From Salvia splendens (taxonomy: Eukaryota; Streptophyta; Magnoliopsida; Lamiales; Lamiaceae): 64,000 nucleotides of DNA. The stretch is from the NCBI RefSeq assembly GCF_004379255.2, contig NC_056035.1, positions 14,839,902-14,903,901 on the forward strand. The letters are read 5' to 3'. The position numbers and the translations under genes were made by a program. Each line of letters starts with the position of its first letter. Within the stretch, counting starts at the first letter, position 1. The notes under the pieces were generated by a model. That model was not told the DNA's origin, made no database searches, and was given only the letters and a program-made list of their open reading frames with translations. Shown one piece after another: positions 34,658-47,252 of this stretch.

Positions 34658-35351
34658 GTACCAATCAAACGAACCCTGTACTTTTCGTCATCTTCTGTGT
34701 GTGAACTATATGACCTCCCTTTATTGCTTAAAACTATCAATCAATCACTGCCTCTCAATAATGAAATTGCTGGTTTCATATTGTATACATGGAAATATGG
34801 AATGGGTGAATATTTCAAGTTTGAAATCTAGCTCTGTTATCAGCAATTCAACCTCCAATTTGAACATCAAAATTCAAGATGATACTACGAATTAGTATAT
34901 GTTCCCATTTGTTAAAACTAAAACAAATAAATAGGAGACGTGTGGCAACTTTAGTATTTCATGTTCTCATAGGTGAAAGCTACAGTGCGAGTTTAGTGAT
35001 CCAATTCTCCCAAAACAATTAATTTTTGGAAATTTTCAAAAAATAAAATCCAAGTCTCAAGGATAGACTTTTTGCTGTTTCTTTATGTCTATTAAAGGTC
35101 AAATTTGGACAGTTATGTGCATCTTTTCTTCGTCTTAAAATGGGAGTCATGCAAAATGTGACAGACCAGAATATTATAACTTCATTTTTTTTATTTGTTT
35201 GGTTTATTTTTATGTTTTTATATCTTATTTTCAAACTAGCTCAGAAGCTTGCGAAAAATTTCAGCATACGGGTTGTAGGTTGAATATGATACTACACTTT
35301 TTTTTACTAAAATTTTTTGGATCTACACTCAACATTAGATTCTATGATCAA
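34658..35351. other. AT-rich spacer
   Basis: No gene or clear repeat seen between the chimeric Harbinger element and the Copia target duplication. Confidence 0.5.
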
Positions 35352-35356
35352 CTTAT

Positions 35357-35569
35357 TGTTGGAAGATCACCTAGAATATTCTGCACAATCAAGGAGAAGA
35401 TTATGAGGAATCAAGGAAGAAATCAATCACAAGAAATTAGGAAGTTTTTTGTACATGTTTTACCTTATTTGGAGTGTTACCTTGTATAGTCTCTTCCTAG
35501 GCCTACATAAACATGTACAATGCAATGTGAATAACATAACAGAAATTATCCCAATTCTTAATTTCTACA
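35357..35569 (+). repeat. Copia 5' LTR
   Basis: Begins TGTTGGAAG and ends TTTCTACA; 213 bp, near-identical to the 3' LTR. Confidence 0.95.
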
Positions 35570-35666
35570 TGGCATCCGAGCAGGTTAGGCTCAGAAAACC
35601 TTCATCATAGCCCCAAAGAATACCTCTCTCGACCGAAACGGTGAGAAGAACAAACCAGCTAGGAAA

Positions 35667-38600
35667 ATGGCAGACGACAAACCAGAAACAACCGAACCTA
35701 TTGCCGAGAAAATCAGATCAAGCAAGAGTGTTACCATAGCCTTCAAACTAAATGGCTCAAACTATTCACTGTGGGCACGATTAATGAAAGTGTCCATAGG
35801 CGGCCGAGGAGTCTACCACCACATATCAGGAGTCCCGTCTCCACCACAGCCGGGGGAGAAAGGATATACCGATTGGGAGGAGATAGACCTAATAGTCTTC
35901 TCCTGGATTATTGACAACATGGAAACCAACATCATCGCTGATTTCGCACATCACCAAACGGCGAAGGCACTGTGGGATACACTCGCCGTAACTTTTGCAA
36001 GTTCGGTGGACTCGTATCTTATATATGACCTGCGAGACAAGGCGAGCAGAATTATACAAGGAGATTCAACATTGGAGGCTTACTGGAGCAGACTCCATGG
36101 GCTATGGATCGACATCGATCGATGCCCACACAAGACGGTTAATTGCTGTGACAAAGGAATAGAGCAATACCGGGACATCAAATCCGAATTAAGGCTATTC
36201 AAATTTCTCACCGGATTGAACGAGAAGTACGACTGGATCCGACGCGAGATCCTCAAGGAGGATCCCTACCCCTCAACCGATGTAGCGTATGGATGGGTGA
36301 AACGGGAGGTGGCTCGACTCAAGATCATGTCACCGGCATCCGATTCGACCTCCATCACCGTTGGAAACGAGACATCATCGGGGGTCGGATTCGGATTTGG
36401 AGCTCGAGAGTACCGCCCATCACAGCCGCAAAACAGAGGACAACCACCGATGCCACGCTCCGCCGCCAACCGCCGGGGAAACAACAGACCGGACAGATCA
36501 AGACTATGGTGCTCCCACTGTGGAATGCACAAGCATTCAAAGGAAACTTGCTTCCAATTAGTGGGGTATCCAGAATGGTGGGAGGAAGAGAAAGCCGGTA
36601 AGGACAAGGTCGCCATCGGAACCAATGGCGGAGGCCAAAACCAGATGGAGGGAAGCCAAGAGGCGGCGGCTTTCCAGGAGAAGAGACCAGATACCAGTGG
36701 TCTCCCAACCGGCGGTGGCGGGCGAGGCGAGAACAGCGGCGGTGGGGGGAAGACGGCAGAGGCGATGATCGCCTCTCTCAGACTGGACAGCGGCGGAGAA
36801 GTCGGAGGTAAAGGGTTGGGGGTTTCGAACCCTAACCCTAATGAAACTAATCTTGCTATTAAGTCCACAGATTTTGAATATTATGGAAAACAACCCCATC
36901 CTAATAATTGTTTTAGGAATCGTCCCCAGCTTAGTGATAATTACAGAACTGACCCCATTATTTGCAAAAACTCATTTGCACCCTTAGAAAATTCATCATA
37001 TGCTTTTGAGGCCCAAGATTGTGATATTGTTAATGACACGGGATGGATCTTTGACTGTGGGGCGACCGACACTATGTCATACGACAGAAATGATTTTTTG
37101 GAAATTCATAAGACTCCTAAGTCGCATATAAAAACTGCAAATGGAGGAGTAACACCAGTTGAAGGGGCGGGAACTATAGAAATTTTTCCTAATGTTCATA
37201 TTCCCAATTGCCTCTATGTGCCTAGATTATCTCAGAAGTTAATGTCAATTAGTCATGCGACTAAGGATTTAAATTGTTCTCTGCTGATGCACCCAAACTT
37301 CTGTATATTACAGGTTATCCGGACGGGGAAGATTATTGGACGTGGCACTGAAAGTCGTGGGCTCTACTTTGTGGATGAGATTGCTCGACGAGATGGTGCG
37401 GCGATGCTTGCTCACAGATCCACTAATAAAGATACTTGGCTCTGGCACCGACGAATGGGCCATACCTCTCCGGGTTATTTGAAATCTTTATTTCCTAAAC
37501 TTTTTGTTCCCAAAAACTTCTCTTGTGAAGCATGTGTTTTGGACAAGAGCCACCGAAACTCGTTTAAACCAAATGATACTCATGTTGACACTGTTTTTTC
37601 CCTAATTCATTCTGATGTGTGGGGCCCGGCGCCTATAGGAACTAGTTTTGGTTTTAAATACTTTGTGATATTTGTTGATGATTGCAGTAGAGCTACTTGG
37701 GTTTATTTTATGAAACATAAGTCTGATATAAATCCGTGGGTTCCATCCTAAAACCAATTGGTTATAGGAGGAGGGGCCCATGAGACTTATATACTAGTTT
37801 CAGTTTTATCTTGACACCGATGTGGGACAGTTATATGTTATATTTTTAGATTCAATTGCCAACACCCTCCCTCAAACCCTTCAAGGTGAACCTTGGAGGG
37901 GTTGGACTTTTAAACAGTTCCATGACAAAAATTTTTGTCATGGAATGGTGCGGGAACACCACAGTCAAAGATAAAACTGAAACTAGTCAAAGATAAAAAA
38001 ATTTCCCCGTGTGCAATTAAGTGCGTTTTTATGGGATATGGAATTAACCAGAAGGGCTATAGATGTTATGACCCCAAAACCAAACGGGTTATTACCACCA
38101 TGAACTGCAACTTCCTTGAAACCGAATTCTTCTGTCACCTTGGGACTCAGGGGGAGAGTGTGAGACAGAGGGAGACCCAAGAAAATGACTCCCTTCGGTG
38201 GTATGTGCCAAGTAATTTTGATTCGGATCCAACAGAGCAAGCTGGCATTATTCCTGAGCCGATCCCGTCCGCAAAGACGATCCCGACAATGCTTCCGCCA
38301 CGTTCCTCTGATCCAACTGTAACGGAATCCGAGGTAATATCTAGTCCGAATCATGAAAATTCAGATATTATTCCTGACTCACTTGGTACAGAAGTAGAAG
38401 AGGAAGAAGATACTACTATTGATCAGGACACAGTGTAGTACGTGCTTCCTCCACGAAGTACAAGAGGAATTCCGCCCAAGAGATACTCCCCAGAACGGAT
38501 AGGGAGGAATAACAGATACTCTGTGGCCAACTTTACCGAAGCCAACATATCCAAAATGGCAAAGGCATTTCGTGCTGCCCTGTGTGAAGAAGAAATTCCT

Positions 38601-40087
38601 AGAACCTTTGAAGAAGCTTTCAAAATCAAGGACTGGAGGGAGGCAATGCTCGTCGAAATGAGAGCACTGAAACGAAATGGTACTTGGGAAGTAGGCTCAT
38701 TGCCCGATGGGAAACATACAGTTGGCTGCAGATGGGTCTTCACAATTAAACGGAGACCAGATGGGAGCATTGAGCGATACAAGGCTCGATTGGTGGCAAA
38801 AGGGTACACGCAGACTCAGGGAGTTGATTATTCAGAGACGTTCTCCCTAGTTGCAAAAATGAACACTGTAAGAGTCTTACTATATCTATTGCAGCAAACA
38901 AAGACCGGCCACTTCATCAGTATGACATCACCAATGCATTTCTTCGTGGAGAATTGAAGGATCCCACCTATATGGAGGCCCCGCCTGGATTCACAGAGGA
39001 ATTTGGACAAGGCAAGGTATGCAAGTTAAAGAAAACTCTATATGGGTTGAAGCAGTCCCCGAGAGCTTGGTTCGGGAGATTCACGGAGGTAATGAAACGA
39101 TACGGCTATCAGCAGAGTAACTCAGACCACACCCTGTTCATCAAACGGAGAGAAGAAAAGATCACATGTCTAATAATTTATGTGGATGATATGATCATTA
39201 CATGGGATGATGCAGAGGAAATAAACGATCTCAAAGGGCATTTGGCTACAGAGTTTGAGATGAAGAATCTATGAGATCTTAAATATTTCCTTGGGATCGA
39301 AGTACTCAGATCTGGAAAAGGGATCTTCATTAGTCAACGTAAGTATGTCCTTGACCTCTTGACGGAAATAGGAATGCTCGAGTGCAAACCAGCAGATACT
39401 CCCATGGTGCAGAATCATGGCCTTCAAATAATCAAAGGAGCAACGCCAACTGATCGGGGAAGATACCAAAAGCTAGTAGGGAAACTCATCTATTTATCCC
39501 ACACTCGGCCCGACATTGCATATGCAGTTGGGGTACTTAGTCAGTTTATGCATAACCCACAGGACGAGCATTGGGAGGCAGCACTTAGAGTGGTGCGCTA
39601 CCTAAAGGGAACCACCGGACATGGAGTACTGTTCCGGAAAAATGGACATCTCGACATTCATGGATACACTGATGCAGATTGGGCAGGGAATCCGGTTGAT
39701 AGACGGTCGACAGGAGGATACTTCACGTTTGTGGGTGGTCATTTGGTCAATTGGAGGAGCAAGAAGCAGAAAGTAGTGGCCCTATCAAGTGCAGAGGCAG
39801 AATTCCGAGGAATCAAAAGTGGACTCACTGAAATCCTTTGGCTTAGGAGGGTAATGAAGGAACTAAACGTCGAATCACAAAAGACGTGCAAATTACTCTG
39901 TGACAATAAGGCCGCGATCAGTATTTCAGAAAATCCGGTGCAACACGATAGAACCAAACACGTCGAGATTGATCGACATTTCATAAAGGAGAACCTAGAA
40001 GAGAAGATAGAAGAAATTCCATATGTGAAGTCCGAAGACCAACTAGCGGACATCTTGACCAAAGCCGTATCTGCAAAGAACTTTTAA
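35667..40087 (+). pseudogene. Copia gag-pol, broken
   Basis: Gag starts at 35667 (LNGSNYSLWARLMKV near the N-terminus) with a CCHC zinc knuckle near 36510 (CSHCGMHKHSKETC). The protease motif DCGATD is near 37055, the GAG-pre-integrase motif LWHRRMGH near 37440, and the start of integrase near 37610 (HSDVWGP, FVDDCSRATW). At about 37728 the frame enters unrelated sequence and most of the integrase core is missing. The integrase tail resumes near 37985 (CVFMGYGINQKGYRCY). A TAG at 38436-38438, a frame change near 38880 and a TGA near 39272 break the RT region. The RT still shows YVDDM (near 39180), and the RNase H motifs DADWAG and SSAEAEF precede the stop at 40085-40087. It cannot encode a working polyprotein. 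Confidence 0.92.
37728..37983. repeat. Foreign insert in Copia integrase, with palindrome
   Basis: About 250 bp replacing the integrase core. It contains a perfect 28-bp palindrome (37918-37945, centred on AAAAATTTTT), and a 23-24-bp inverted repeat: 37793-37815 against 37964-37987. Part of it (a GATGTGGGAC motif, CCAATTGG and CCAACACCCTCCCTC) is reminiscent of fragments seen in plant LTR elements, but its identity is not known. Confidence 0.55.
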
Positions 40088-40141
40088 GAAGTTTTGAGCA
40101 AGTTAAGGTTCGGAAATCCCGTCACTTAACTTGAGGGGGAG

Positions 40142-40354
40142 TGTTGGAAGATCACCTAGAATATTCTGCACAATCAAGGAGAAGATTATGAGGAATCAAG
40201 GAAGAAATCAATCACAAGAAATTAGGAAGTTTTTTGTACACGTTTTACCTTATTTGGAGTGTTACCTTGTATAGTCTCTTCCTAGGCCTACATAAACATG
40301 TACAATGCAATGTGAATAACATAACAGAAATTATCCCAATTCTTAATTTCTACA
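40142..40354 (+). repeat. Copia 3' LTR
   Basis: 213 bp, one base different from the 5' LTR by eye (C for T in the ACATG/ACACG motif). Followed by the target duplication CTTAT. Confidence 0.95.
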
Positions 40355-40359
40355 CTTAT

Positions 40360-41688
40360 AACATGGAGATTTCGTAATTAATGTTTATAGAGTATAGGTA
40401 GAGTATATGCGATGTAAAATAAAAAAAATACTAATCTTGATAGCGAACCACTGATATGGAAACTGCATAGCAATTAAAAGAATTGTGTGAATTTTGCTGC
40501 CAAATAATGAATACAAATTACTACTACTACTATATAATAATATGATGGATTTGTATTTTCAAGGTCCAATATAGTATTAATTAATATGCTGCGGTTGTAA
40601 GTAAAATATAACAGAAGAATAGAAAATAAAACAGAGAAAGGATATAGTGGGCCGTGCAATAGAATGGGCCTTTCCAACCAATCACATGGAACCGAGCCCA
40701 CAAATATTCCGAAGTCCATTATGGGTTCCGCACAACAACATACAAAATCAAATTTGAAAAAAGTTAGTACTACAAAATTTAACCTGTCAGTCACCGACTT
40801 TTTGTCTACGTAAAAAAAAAAAATTAGACATTTACTTTGTGTGATAATAGCAGGATAAATAATAATAACAATAACATTTAAGGAATAATGGCTATCTGGA
40901 CTGGGTTTGGTGGTTGATAATAAACATAGTAGTCTTAAGGTTAATTTGGTGTTCAATCATACTTCTCTTTCTCTGTCTCACGTGTTGCGATTTTCTCTGG
41001 CTCACTTCTCTTCCTTCGAGTCGTTGCCATACACATGAATTTAGCATGTAGTCATATAATCCTTTATTCACTGACAACATGAAATTAGAGTTTGGGTACA
41101 TGGCACCCGATGTGAGGTCTGTAAAACCTAAAATTTTCTTCGGTTAAATATAAAAATCTCTTATCTAGTGAAAACCCCCGAAAGTGTATTTTAAATAGTT
41201 TGTAACTTTGTATCATGCTAACCTATTAACTTATCTGTTCGTAAACAAGGCTTATAACTTCAAATTGGGCAATCCAATAGGTTTGTGTATAGGTTGATTG
41301 CGTTGTAATTTATGTATTAGAAATATTCAGTCTTTATTATGGTTTCAGGCTAATTGAATAAGCGACTGACCGAGTTACAGATACATTTAATATATGATCA
41401 ATACAATAAATATAGATTAAAATTAATTATATTTATAAATTGTAAATTTAATCATGAGAATTTTTATATTCTGAATGATTTAACATATAAGAATAAGTTA
41501 GGATGAATTATGAAATTGAAATTGAATGTTTAATTTAAAACTTTAGAATTCAAACAAAATATAAATGCATCTCGAGAATTTTGAATGTATATCTAACATT
41601 TCAAAATGATTTTATAAGGAATTTGAAAATTCAACGAAAATCTAACATACATGTTTATTACATATAAAATGAAAGAATTGCTTTTAGC
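40360..41688. other. AT-rich spacer
   Basis: No gene supported in this stretch. Confidence 0.5.
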
Positions 41689-41691
41689 TAA

Positions 41692-42274
41692 GAGCATGTC
41701 CGTGCCAGCGAGCAGGGTGACGTGGCACGTTTCTATTGGCCGTTGACATTTTCTTTTCTTTTCTTTTAAAAAATCGAAAATAATATGAAAAATTAAAAAA
41801 TATATATTTTCGGATTCCTAAAAATATAGCCGTTTTATTACCATTTTTTTGAATTTTTTTGAATTTTTTAAAAATAATTTAATCCCAAAATCATCTATAA
41901 ATACACATTCATCATCCATTTGGACGAAACTCGGCCACTTATGAATTTAATTATGTAATTTTTAGTTTTTAGGATTTTAATTATGTACTTTTTAAATTTT
42001 AGGATTTTAATTATGTACTTTTTAATTTTTATGATTTTAATTATGTAATTTTTAATTTTTTGTAATTTGTAATATTATTCCGGATCTTTTTAATGCATTT
42101 TAATTTTGTGGAAATGTTTTTATTTAAATTGAATAATAGAATGGTGAGACCCTTGAGTTTGTCCTTGCGGAAGAGCACGGATGTGGGTGTTGTGCTCTTG
42201 CCTAAGAGCAGGCAGAAAAGGTGGGTCCGGGCCTACATCCATGCTCGTTGACAAGAGCACGGATGTGGATGCTC
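41692..42274. mobile_element. Harbinger-type deletion derivative
   Basis: 583 bp with ends GAGCATGTCCGTGC and GGATGTGGATGCTC, and TAA on both sides (41689-41691 and 42275-42277). A CATCTATAAATACAC promoter-like motif near 41892 and an AT-rich tail resemble coding Harbinger elements, so it appears to be one that lost its gene. The motif ATTTTAATTATGTA is repeated in the tail. Confidence 0.8.
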
Positions 42275-42478
42275 TAAGTTCTACTTGAGTAACAAGCTAA
42301 TCAAGGGCATGTTAATCAGTTTATAATTTTATCAAACCATATAATTCCAACCATGAACCTTTAATTTTAGTATGATATTCCAATCAATTCATGAGCTTCG
42401 GACTACAATGACTTCCTAGGAAATTAGGATTATAAATTATGACATCCGTTCCATAAGAGTATTCACTTTTAAAAACTA

Positions 42479-42701
42479 CTCCATCCGTCCAATAAGAATA
42501 AACACTCTTTCCTTTTTTGTCCGTCTCATAAAAATATGCACTTTCTAATTTTGGAAAGTCTTTTATCTTTATTGAGGTAAAACTCATTCTCCACTAAGAA
42601 TACTTTAATTACTTTTTCTCTCTACCTCTCTCTTACTTTACTAATTTTACATTAAAACTCGTGTCAAATCTAAAGTTCATATTCTTTGAGAACGAAGGGA
42701 G
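42479..42701. mobile_element. Stowaway-like MITE
   Basis: Ends CTCCATCCGTCC and GAACGAAGGGAG, TA flanks (42477-42478, 42702-42703). Fragments of similar elements lie on either side (near 42442 and 42810). Confidence 0.75.
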
Positions 42702-43217
42702 TATTTTTTTTAATGAAGAATGCTTCACTGACAATACTTTAATTTTTTTTCTTTCTTATTACTTTTTTATTAATTATCCATTAAAATCTGTAAATAATAA
42801 AAAATGTATACGGAGGAAGTAGTAAAGTAGTACTCTGTTTCAATTTCTTTTTCCTCAAGAAACAAGAGTATAATAAAAATCCGTTTTGAAATCTATTAGA
42901 CCACCCGCAATGCGTCTCGCGGGTGGCTCGTATCTCGTCCCGGCTCCCGCCGAGACGAGACGGCGGCGAAACGCGTTGCAGCGCCCGTCCCACCGAGACA
43001 CCTCGAGGGCTGTCTCGCCACGCGCTTGCGCGACGTGGCGCGCTCCGACGCCATGCGTGTCGCACAAGAGACTGCCTCGCAGGAGGTTGAGGGCACGACA
43101 GACGATGTAGGGGGGTCCTCCCGTGTGCGCAGTCGGCTGCAAGGGACCAAGGCGGCGAAGGCGGCTAGAGGGAGGAAGGGCCGAGGCGGGCTCGGGCTCG
43201 AACACCCTATTGTCCAT

Positions 43218-43818
43218 TGATGATGTGGCGAATTTTTGATGGGAATAAATGCAAGTAATAAACGATCACAACATGGAAAATTACGTGGTTCGATTTACTG
43301 AGGTAAATCTACGTCCACGGGAAGAAGAGAGGGCAAATTTGTATTGCTTGGTCTCGCTTACAGATTACAATACTGATTTGCTATAAGATTCAGGATCTAG
43401 AGAGCTTAACCTTCGTCTATCTGATCTAAGTTCTATTTATACATTCGAACTAAGATCGTGGTTTGCAGGTTGATAACTGCTTAATACCACTAAATAGATC
43501 GTGGGTGTAATGGAGGTCGTGGAGATCCTGCATGGGTCCACTATCTCCTCGTTCGGTCGAATACTGAGACCGAACTGCTGAACTTTGCCGATCAGCTTCT
43601 GCCGATCTGAGAGTTGAGCTCGATTGGTCGGCTTTTACCGAGCTATAGGCTGTGACCGAACTCTTTGGTTGTGCCGAACTGATACTACCGAGCTATAGGC
43701 TGTGACCGAACTCTTTGGTTGTGCCGAACTGATACTCTTTCTTGGGTTTTGGGCTGATGGGCCGTCACTGCTATCGGGCTCGCAATTATTGTTTAGTTGT
43801 TTAGTTCGTATCCCATCA
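43218..43818 (-). repeat. Gypsy 3' LTR
   Basis: 601 bp, TGATGATGTGG...CCCATCA. It contains a 50-bp unit in two tandem copies (43637-43736), also present in the other LTR. Confidence 0.94.
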
Positions 43819-44136
43819 CCACCCCCCCCGAAAAGCGAAGTGAATCACTTCGGCATTTCGGATAAGTGTAAGGGGGAGGCTGACGTCAGGGGACGTGCTC
43901 TGCACGTGTCTGCATTAAATGTGACAGCAAATCCGGCCAGAGAATCCAGAAAAAGTGGGATTTGAAACGGTGCGACGAATTTGAAATGCCTCTGCGAATC
44001 TGATAAATATTTCCTTTCTTCATCATTGGAACACTTTTGCGATTATTTTTCTGCATTCTCTCTCTTTTTCGTAAAATTTTCTTCCGCTTCTTCAAGAATT
44101 ACTTCAGAGACTTTCGACCATCAAAGAGTAAGAATC

Positions 44137-47114
44137 ATGTCTTCTTCTTCTGAATCTGTTTCTGAATCAGGTAGTGGTAGGAAGGGGGGTAAGGGGTCTT
44201 CTGGCCGGAAAAGGTCCGGGGAGAAGACGGTAGAATATTTCCACAGCATTTTGAGTAAGGATACTGTGATATCCTTACACGGAAAATATTTTCTTCCTGG
44301 GGGGTTAGTGGTGATTCCCGACGACATTCATAGAGCTAACTCGCCGCCGGAGGGTTATGCCACCGTTTACGAAGCCTGCTTAGAATGCGGGCTTCGTTTC
44401 CCTCTTCCCCCTGCCTTTGTAGAGCTTCTTGATTTTTTTCAACTTCCTTTAGGTCAGGTGACTCCAAATTCTTGGAGGCACTTATCGGCCTTTGCTGCCG
44501 AGCTGCGTAGACTAGAAAAGGATCTGTCTCTGAGGGCAATCCTTAATTTCTTTTAGTTTAAGAGAAAGGGATCCTGGTTTTACTTGATCCCTTTACAGCC
44601 CTTTAGAGCCTTCTGTAAAACCAAATGGCCGAAGTGGCAAAATCGTTTCTTTTTTTACAATAGGACAGCGGCTCCGGACTTTCCTGGAGAGGGCCGAAGT
44701 CCGTAATTCCTCATCCTCGGGTAGAACCGTTGGACGAGCTCGAGGGCGAGCTCAATAAGATTCCCATGATTAGGAAACAGTATTCGGAATCTGAGCTCGT
44801 CAAGGGTGACTTCGTGTTCGATTCCTCGTCTTCGGACGAAGAGACTGAGGGTGAGGATTTCTTTTTTATGCTTTACTGCTTTAGCGGCGAAAACTAACTT
44901 TGTTTTCTCACTTTTTGGCAGTGAACATGCTAAGCAGGCTAGGTCGCAAACCCTCCGAATCCAAGGAGCCGGAGAAACAGAGAGCCACCAGCTCGGCGTC
45001 TGATGCCGAGAAGAATCCGAAGAGGCAGAAGACCTCTTCGAGTCAGTCTTCGGATCCAAAAAAGCCGGAATCGACTTCGGCAAAGGGGAAGACGAAGACT
45101 CAGAAACCCCCAAAAGCGCCACAGAGAGACATTGTCCTGGGGGGTTGTGGATCCGGAGCGGTTGCGGCCACTTCGGAACATATCTCTGAGGCCTTTTTAT
45201 GGCCAAAGGACTTTGTGGAGGTGAATTTCCTTCTTGATTTTCTGGTTTTGCTTCTTTCCTATATTTTTTGTGGCCCCTCTGTTGACTTTTTTCCTTTTTC
45301 CATTTTCAGAGGAACAATATGCTCTGCAAGCTCGTCACGGTTGAACTCTCTAAAGCGTCCAGCGATTATGATGAGATGCAGAGGAATTTGAATGCTGCTC
45401 GTCACCAGGCCGAACAGGCTCGGGCAGACTTTGAGGAGGCAAGGGCCGCTAGGATCTTGGCTCAGGATGAAGCCCAGCGTGCCAAAAACCAGCTCATCAT
45501 CCAGAGAGAGCAGTCGAAACAGAGGGAGGCTGCTGCCGTGGTTGCTCAGGGGGAGGCTCTCCGTGTTTACACGGAGAAACTCTTTTTGAGCAATCAATTT
45601 TCGGCCCTTATCGGCGATCTGCTGAAATTGATGACCGATAACGCTAAGCAGGAACCCGGAGTCGTTTTGCCGCTGTATGGCCGAGAGATTGCAGCGCGCC
45701 TCCAGAGTCTGCCGCTCCTTGAGGAGCTTGCGTCTTCATCGGTCCTGCTTTCTGCTGAACGAGTCCGTAATTGCCGTGCTGACCGTGACGAGAACATGGA
45801 GGCCATCTTTGCCTCCTTGGGGCCTGTTTCACCCGCTTCAATTTTCAAAGAGGGTGAGCAGGAAAATGAGGCCGGCCGGGAGACCGAGCAGGAGGATCAG
45901 CAGACCGGCGATGGGGGCGCCGAGCAGGAGGGAGGGAGTAGGGAGGCCGAGGCTGAGACCGAGGTAGACAAGGAGAAAGAAGCTGAAACCCACAGAGAAG
46001 CCGGAGACGAAACTGGCGAAGTATGATTTCGTCTCCCTTCTCTTAGTTTAGTTTCTTTCTTTCTATTTGTAAAATGGCCTTGAAGCCCTCCTTGTGTAAA
46101 TTTTTTCTTTGAATGAAAAAATTCTCCTTTCTACACTCGTGTCTTCTTTATAGCTTTTCTTAATCTCTTTTACTCCTATTGTGGTTTACTGTCTGCTCGG
46201 TAAACTGAAATGCCGAACTGACATAGCTGCTTCTTATTCTTTACTCTAAGGAGCTGGAGGTACTTCACTGGAAGCGGCTATACTCTTCGGCTTTAAATGA
46301 AGCTGAGAAAAAAGCTATAGATGACCAGATGAAGTGTGATGAACTCTTGGCTCGTTTAGTGGAGCTGGAGTCCAACAATAAGGACTTAGAGTCCATAAGG
46401 AGAGATCTAGAGGCCGAGCAGAATACTGTCATCGCTGAGAGGACTGCATATGAGGACTTCATCAGCGGGCGCGGGGGAATGACTATATCCGAAGTTCAGA
46501 ATCAAGTTGATGAACTGTGGGAGAAGCTTCATGTACTCCGGAAGAACAATGTGCTGGAGAGCTCGGCTTGCCAACAAGTTGTGAAATCATTGCGGCGCTT
46601 GGCTTCTCTGTATGACATCATTCTTTCCCGGCGTCCCGCGATCGAGAGATTCCTTAGCCGTTTCCCGCTAACAGACGCTCACGCTCCAGCTCAAACCTCG
46701 GATCCACTTACTCAAACTTCTACTCCAAATCAGCACCGGACTCAGGAGCAACCGGAAACGTCAAGACAAGAACGTACTCCAAGTCAGCAACGGACTCAGG
46801 AGCAACCGGAAACGTCAAGACAAGAACCTACTCCAAGTCAGCAACGGACTCAGGAGCAACCGGAAACGTCAAGACAAGAACGCCCTGAAGTTCGTAGAGG
46901 AGTGGTGAATATGAGTGAGCAAGATCAGCGAATGCTTCGTGAAGAGACTCTTCGCCGCCGAGGTGCTAGAACTTCCCGGACTCAGAGAAGAGGCGGTAGG
47001 TCGATCAGAGCATCTCGTCCACCTACTGATTCTTCAACTGCTCGGAACGCCCGAACTCAGCATCATGAGGACTTTTTGGATAGGTGGCTCAACTTTAGCA
47101 ACCGTAGACAGTAG
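44137..47114 (+). pseudogene. Antisense accessory gene of Gypsy element
   Basis: A gene on the strand opposite to gag-pol, between integrase and the 3' LTR. I infer four exons: 44137-44850, 44922-45220, 45310-46020, 46251-47114. The three introns (44851-44921, 45221-45309, 46021-46250) are GT-AG and keep phase among exons 2-4. Exon 1 (MSSSSESVSESGSGRKGG, then PNSWRHLSAFAAELRRLEKD) resembles the plant domain called putative gypsy-type transposon (Transposase_28). It carries an in-frame TAG (44554-44556) and a 1-base frame change near 44690. The later part is a long charged coiled coil (EQARADFEEARAARILAQDE, RLVELESNNKDLE) with an 18-residue repeat in three copies, ending in an Arg-rich tail. 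The function of such antisense ORFs is not known. The splice model is inference. Confidence 0.7.
46722..46883 (+). repeat. 54-bp coding tandem repeat, 3 copies
   Basis: Three 54-bp units in frame within the antisense gene, each encoding TPSQQRTQEQPETSRQER or a close variant. Confidence 0.9.
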
Positions 47115-47252
47115 AGTAGTCCTTTGTAATGGTGTAACGCATTCTCGTAGGGCAGCGGAATTGTATGCCCAACAAGACTTAGTAAATGAAATTTTTTCAT
47201 TTCGCTTCTATCACTGCGTATTTACAGTTCAGCGATTTTTTATTTCATTTAT

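Larger units (their letters stand above)
35357..40354 (+). mobile_element. Copia-type LTR retrotransposon
   Basis: Two 213-bp LTRs (35357-35569 and 40142-40354) differ at one base by eye. The target duplication CTTAT lies at 35352-35356 and 40355-40359. A primer-binding site complementary to initiator tRNA-Met (TGGCATCCGAGC, from 35570) follows the left LTR, and a polypurine tract (TTGAGGGGGAG) precedes the right LTR. Gene order gag, protease, integrase, RT, RNase H defines Ty1/Copia. Confidence 0.95.

Noticed and set aside
36829..36841. AACCCTAACCCTAA looks like an interstitial telomeric repeat
   Set aside because: It lies within the Copia gag coding sequence, has only two units, and plants typically use CCCTAAA; chance is sufficient.
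41092..41125. GYMAPD reading, like the kinase motif GYMAPE
   Set aside because: Only about six residues match; no further kinase sequence is found on either side.
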